Program-made: the position numbers and the translations under genes
Notes under the pieces: model-generated
Seen by the model: the letters and a program-made list of their open reading frames with translations, nothing else
What the model was told of the DNA's origin: nothing
The model's database searches: none
Origin: Thiotrichales bacterium
Lineage (GTDB): Bacteria > Pseudomonadota > Gammaproteobacteria > UWMA-0217
Direction of reading: 5' to 3'
Assembly: GCA_024763135.1 (NCBI GenBank)
Contig: JANTGD010000215.1
Coordinates: 1 to 6,402 of the forward strand
DNA length: 6,402 nucleotides
Shown: positions 5,797 to 6,402 of the stretch, piece after piece
Position numbering within the stretch: the first letter of the stretch is position 1
How the letters are laid out: the number at the start of each line of letters is the position of its first letter

Positions 5797-5819
5797 TGTA
5801 GGATGAGGGCATGATTACG

Positions 5820-5843
5820 CAAGTAACTCTATAGTGCTACTTG
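5820..5843. repeat. Stem-loop upstream of the VOC gene
   Basis: CAAGTA-ACT (5820-5828) pairs with AGT (5833-5835) and TACTTG (5838-5843) around the loop CTAT, with a two-base GC bulge: nine base pairs in all. There is no T-run after it, so it is not a standard terminator. It lies about 100 bases before the VOC start and could be leader structure or the debris of another repeat. I recognise nothing else between 5804 and 5938. Confidence 0.3.
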
Positions 5844-5940
5844 GTCGAGGGAGCCTTGTTTTACGCTTTGCTGTTGCGACGAGTGACTCGGGAGACCGGG
5901 CGTTAGGCTCACGCACTTGACGCTTATTCCAATCGAAACG

Positions 5941-5945
5941 AGGAG
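5941..5945 (+). promoter_or_regulatory. Shine-Dalgarno that decides the VOC gene start
   Basis: AGGAG lies five bases before GTG 5951. It overlaps the first base of the upstream in-frame GTG at 5945, so that codon cannot use it. This favours 5951. Confidence 0.7.
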
Positions 5946-5950
5946 TGACG

Positions 5951-6340
5951 GTGGTAAAAACCAATATCTATGCTTTACATCATGTCAGTGTGTTAGTGTC
6001 CGATACGCAGCGGGCGTTGGGGTTCTATCGGGATGTCCTGGGTTTACCAGAGCATCAGAGCCGTCCCGATCTCGGTTTTCCTGGTGCTTGGCTGGCGATC
6101 AACGCAACGCAGCAGTTGCACCTACTTGAGCTGCCCACTCCCGACGCAACTCAGGGCAGGCCCGCGCATGGTGGGCGAGACCGCCATATGGCGTTGTGGG
6201 TGCGGGACCTGGCTCAGATCGAACGGCGCCTGGAGGCTGCCGCGATTGCATATACGCGCAGTGCATCAGGCCGTTGCGCAGTGTTTTGTCGCGATCCGGA
6301 TGGGAATGCCGTTGAACTCATCGAGCATCGTTCCAGCTGA
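5951..6340 (+). CDS. VOC-superfamily metalloprotein (glyoxalase/dioxygenase fold)
   Basis: The 129-residue protein has the paired beta-alpha-beta-beta-beta modules of the vicinal oxygen chelate fold. Module one is HHVSVLVSDTQRALGFYRDVLGL (residues 10-32) through LHLLEL (56-61), and module two is RHMALWVRDLAQIERRLEAA (78-97) through DPDGNAVELIE (115-125). The four expected metal ligands are His11, Glu60, His79 and Glu122, the same pattern as His5/Glu56/His74/Glu122 of E. coli glyoxalase I. The likely cytoplasmic role is a metal-dependent reaction on a vicinal-oxygen substrate, but the substrate cannot be told: it lacks the conserved stretches I would expect of GloA, so glyoxalase I, a fosfomycin/bleomycin-type protein or a dioxygenase-like enzyme all remain possible. 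Start GTG 5951 follows AGGAG. It reads away from dapC and is separated from it by the repeat cluster, so no functional link is implied. Confidence 0.88.
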   Translation: MVKTNIYALHHVSVLVSDTQRALGFYRDVLGLPEHQSRPDLGFPGAWLAINATQQLHLLELPTPDATQGRPAHGGRDRHMALWVRDLAQIERRLEAAAIAYTRSASGRCAVFCRDPDGNAVELIEHRSS

Positions 6341-6402
6341 GCCGGACGACAGTGGCGGACTGGATTGTGTTCCGGATATCTCATGAATTCGCGTGATGAT
6401 CG

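Noticed and set aside
5573..5812. 79-residue minus-strand frame over the hairpin element
   Set aside because: It reads straight through both ends of the structured element and its target duplications; no ribosome binding site or recognisable motif.
5899..5910. GTTAGGC-like motif as an integron attC core site
   Set aside because: No matching inverse core site with the paired attC architecture and no integrase or cassette array in the window.
6383..6402. ATG at 6383 as the start of a gene running off the right edge
   Set aside because: Only six codons are visible and there is no Shine-Dalgarno before it; it cannot be supported.
1..6402. CRISPR array, tRNA or rRNA genes
   Set aside because: No regularly spaced direct repeats, cloverleaf with CCA-type end or rRNA-like conserved stretch was seen on either strand.

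Overview
The window looks like a piece of gammaproteobacterial chromosome of moderate GC content. The main evidence is a cluster for the succinylase branch of lysine/diaminopimelate synthesis with a YffB-type ArsC-like gene embedded beside dapE, an arrangement also known from enterics and pseudomonads. The proteins resemble gammaproteobacterial versions in length and motifs. I cannot name the genus.

Layout. Positions 1-632 carry no confident gene; the first ~165 bases hold the ends of two mobile-element-like repeats, and one tiny ORF with a good ribosome binding site follows. A predicted outer-membrane lipoprotein (633-1253, +) converges on a minus-strand block that reads dapC (5009-3810), dapD (3655-2834), yffB-like (2811-2461), dapE (2397-1270). 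Together DapD, DapC and DapE convert tetrahydrodipicolinate to L,L-diaminopimelate, so all three succinylase-branch steps are present. The 154-base gap before dapD holds a possible promoter, a palindrome and a strong Shine-Dalgarno, suggesting dapD-yffB-dapE can be transcribed apart from dapC.

Positions 5010-5944 are gene-free but far from empty. Three short, non-coding, transposon-like elements stand in a row: a ~260-bp element with ~30-bp imperfect terminal inverted repeats inserted in a CTAG/TA target (IS630-like behaviour), a ~250-bp element with 15-bp inverted ends, and a ~163-bp element with 16-bp inverted ends, a 5-7 bp direct repeat on each side and five successive hairpins. A diverged end of the first type and one end of the third type recur at the left edge of the window, so the lipoprotein-dap segment is bracketed by related repeats. 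A VOC-family (glyoxalase-fold) metalloprotein gene (5951-6340, +) closes the window.

The coding part is ordinary housekeeping. The less ordinary content is the pair of MITE-like repeat clusters on either side of it. Element families are inferred from inverted repeats, target duplications and spacing only; no transposase is present and no database was searched.
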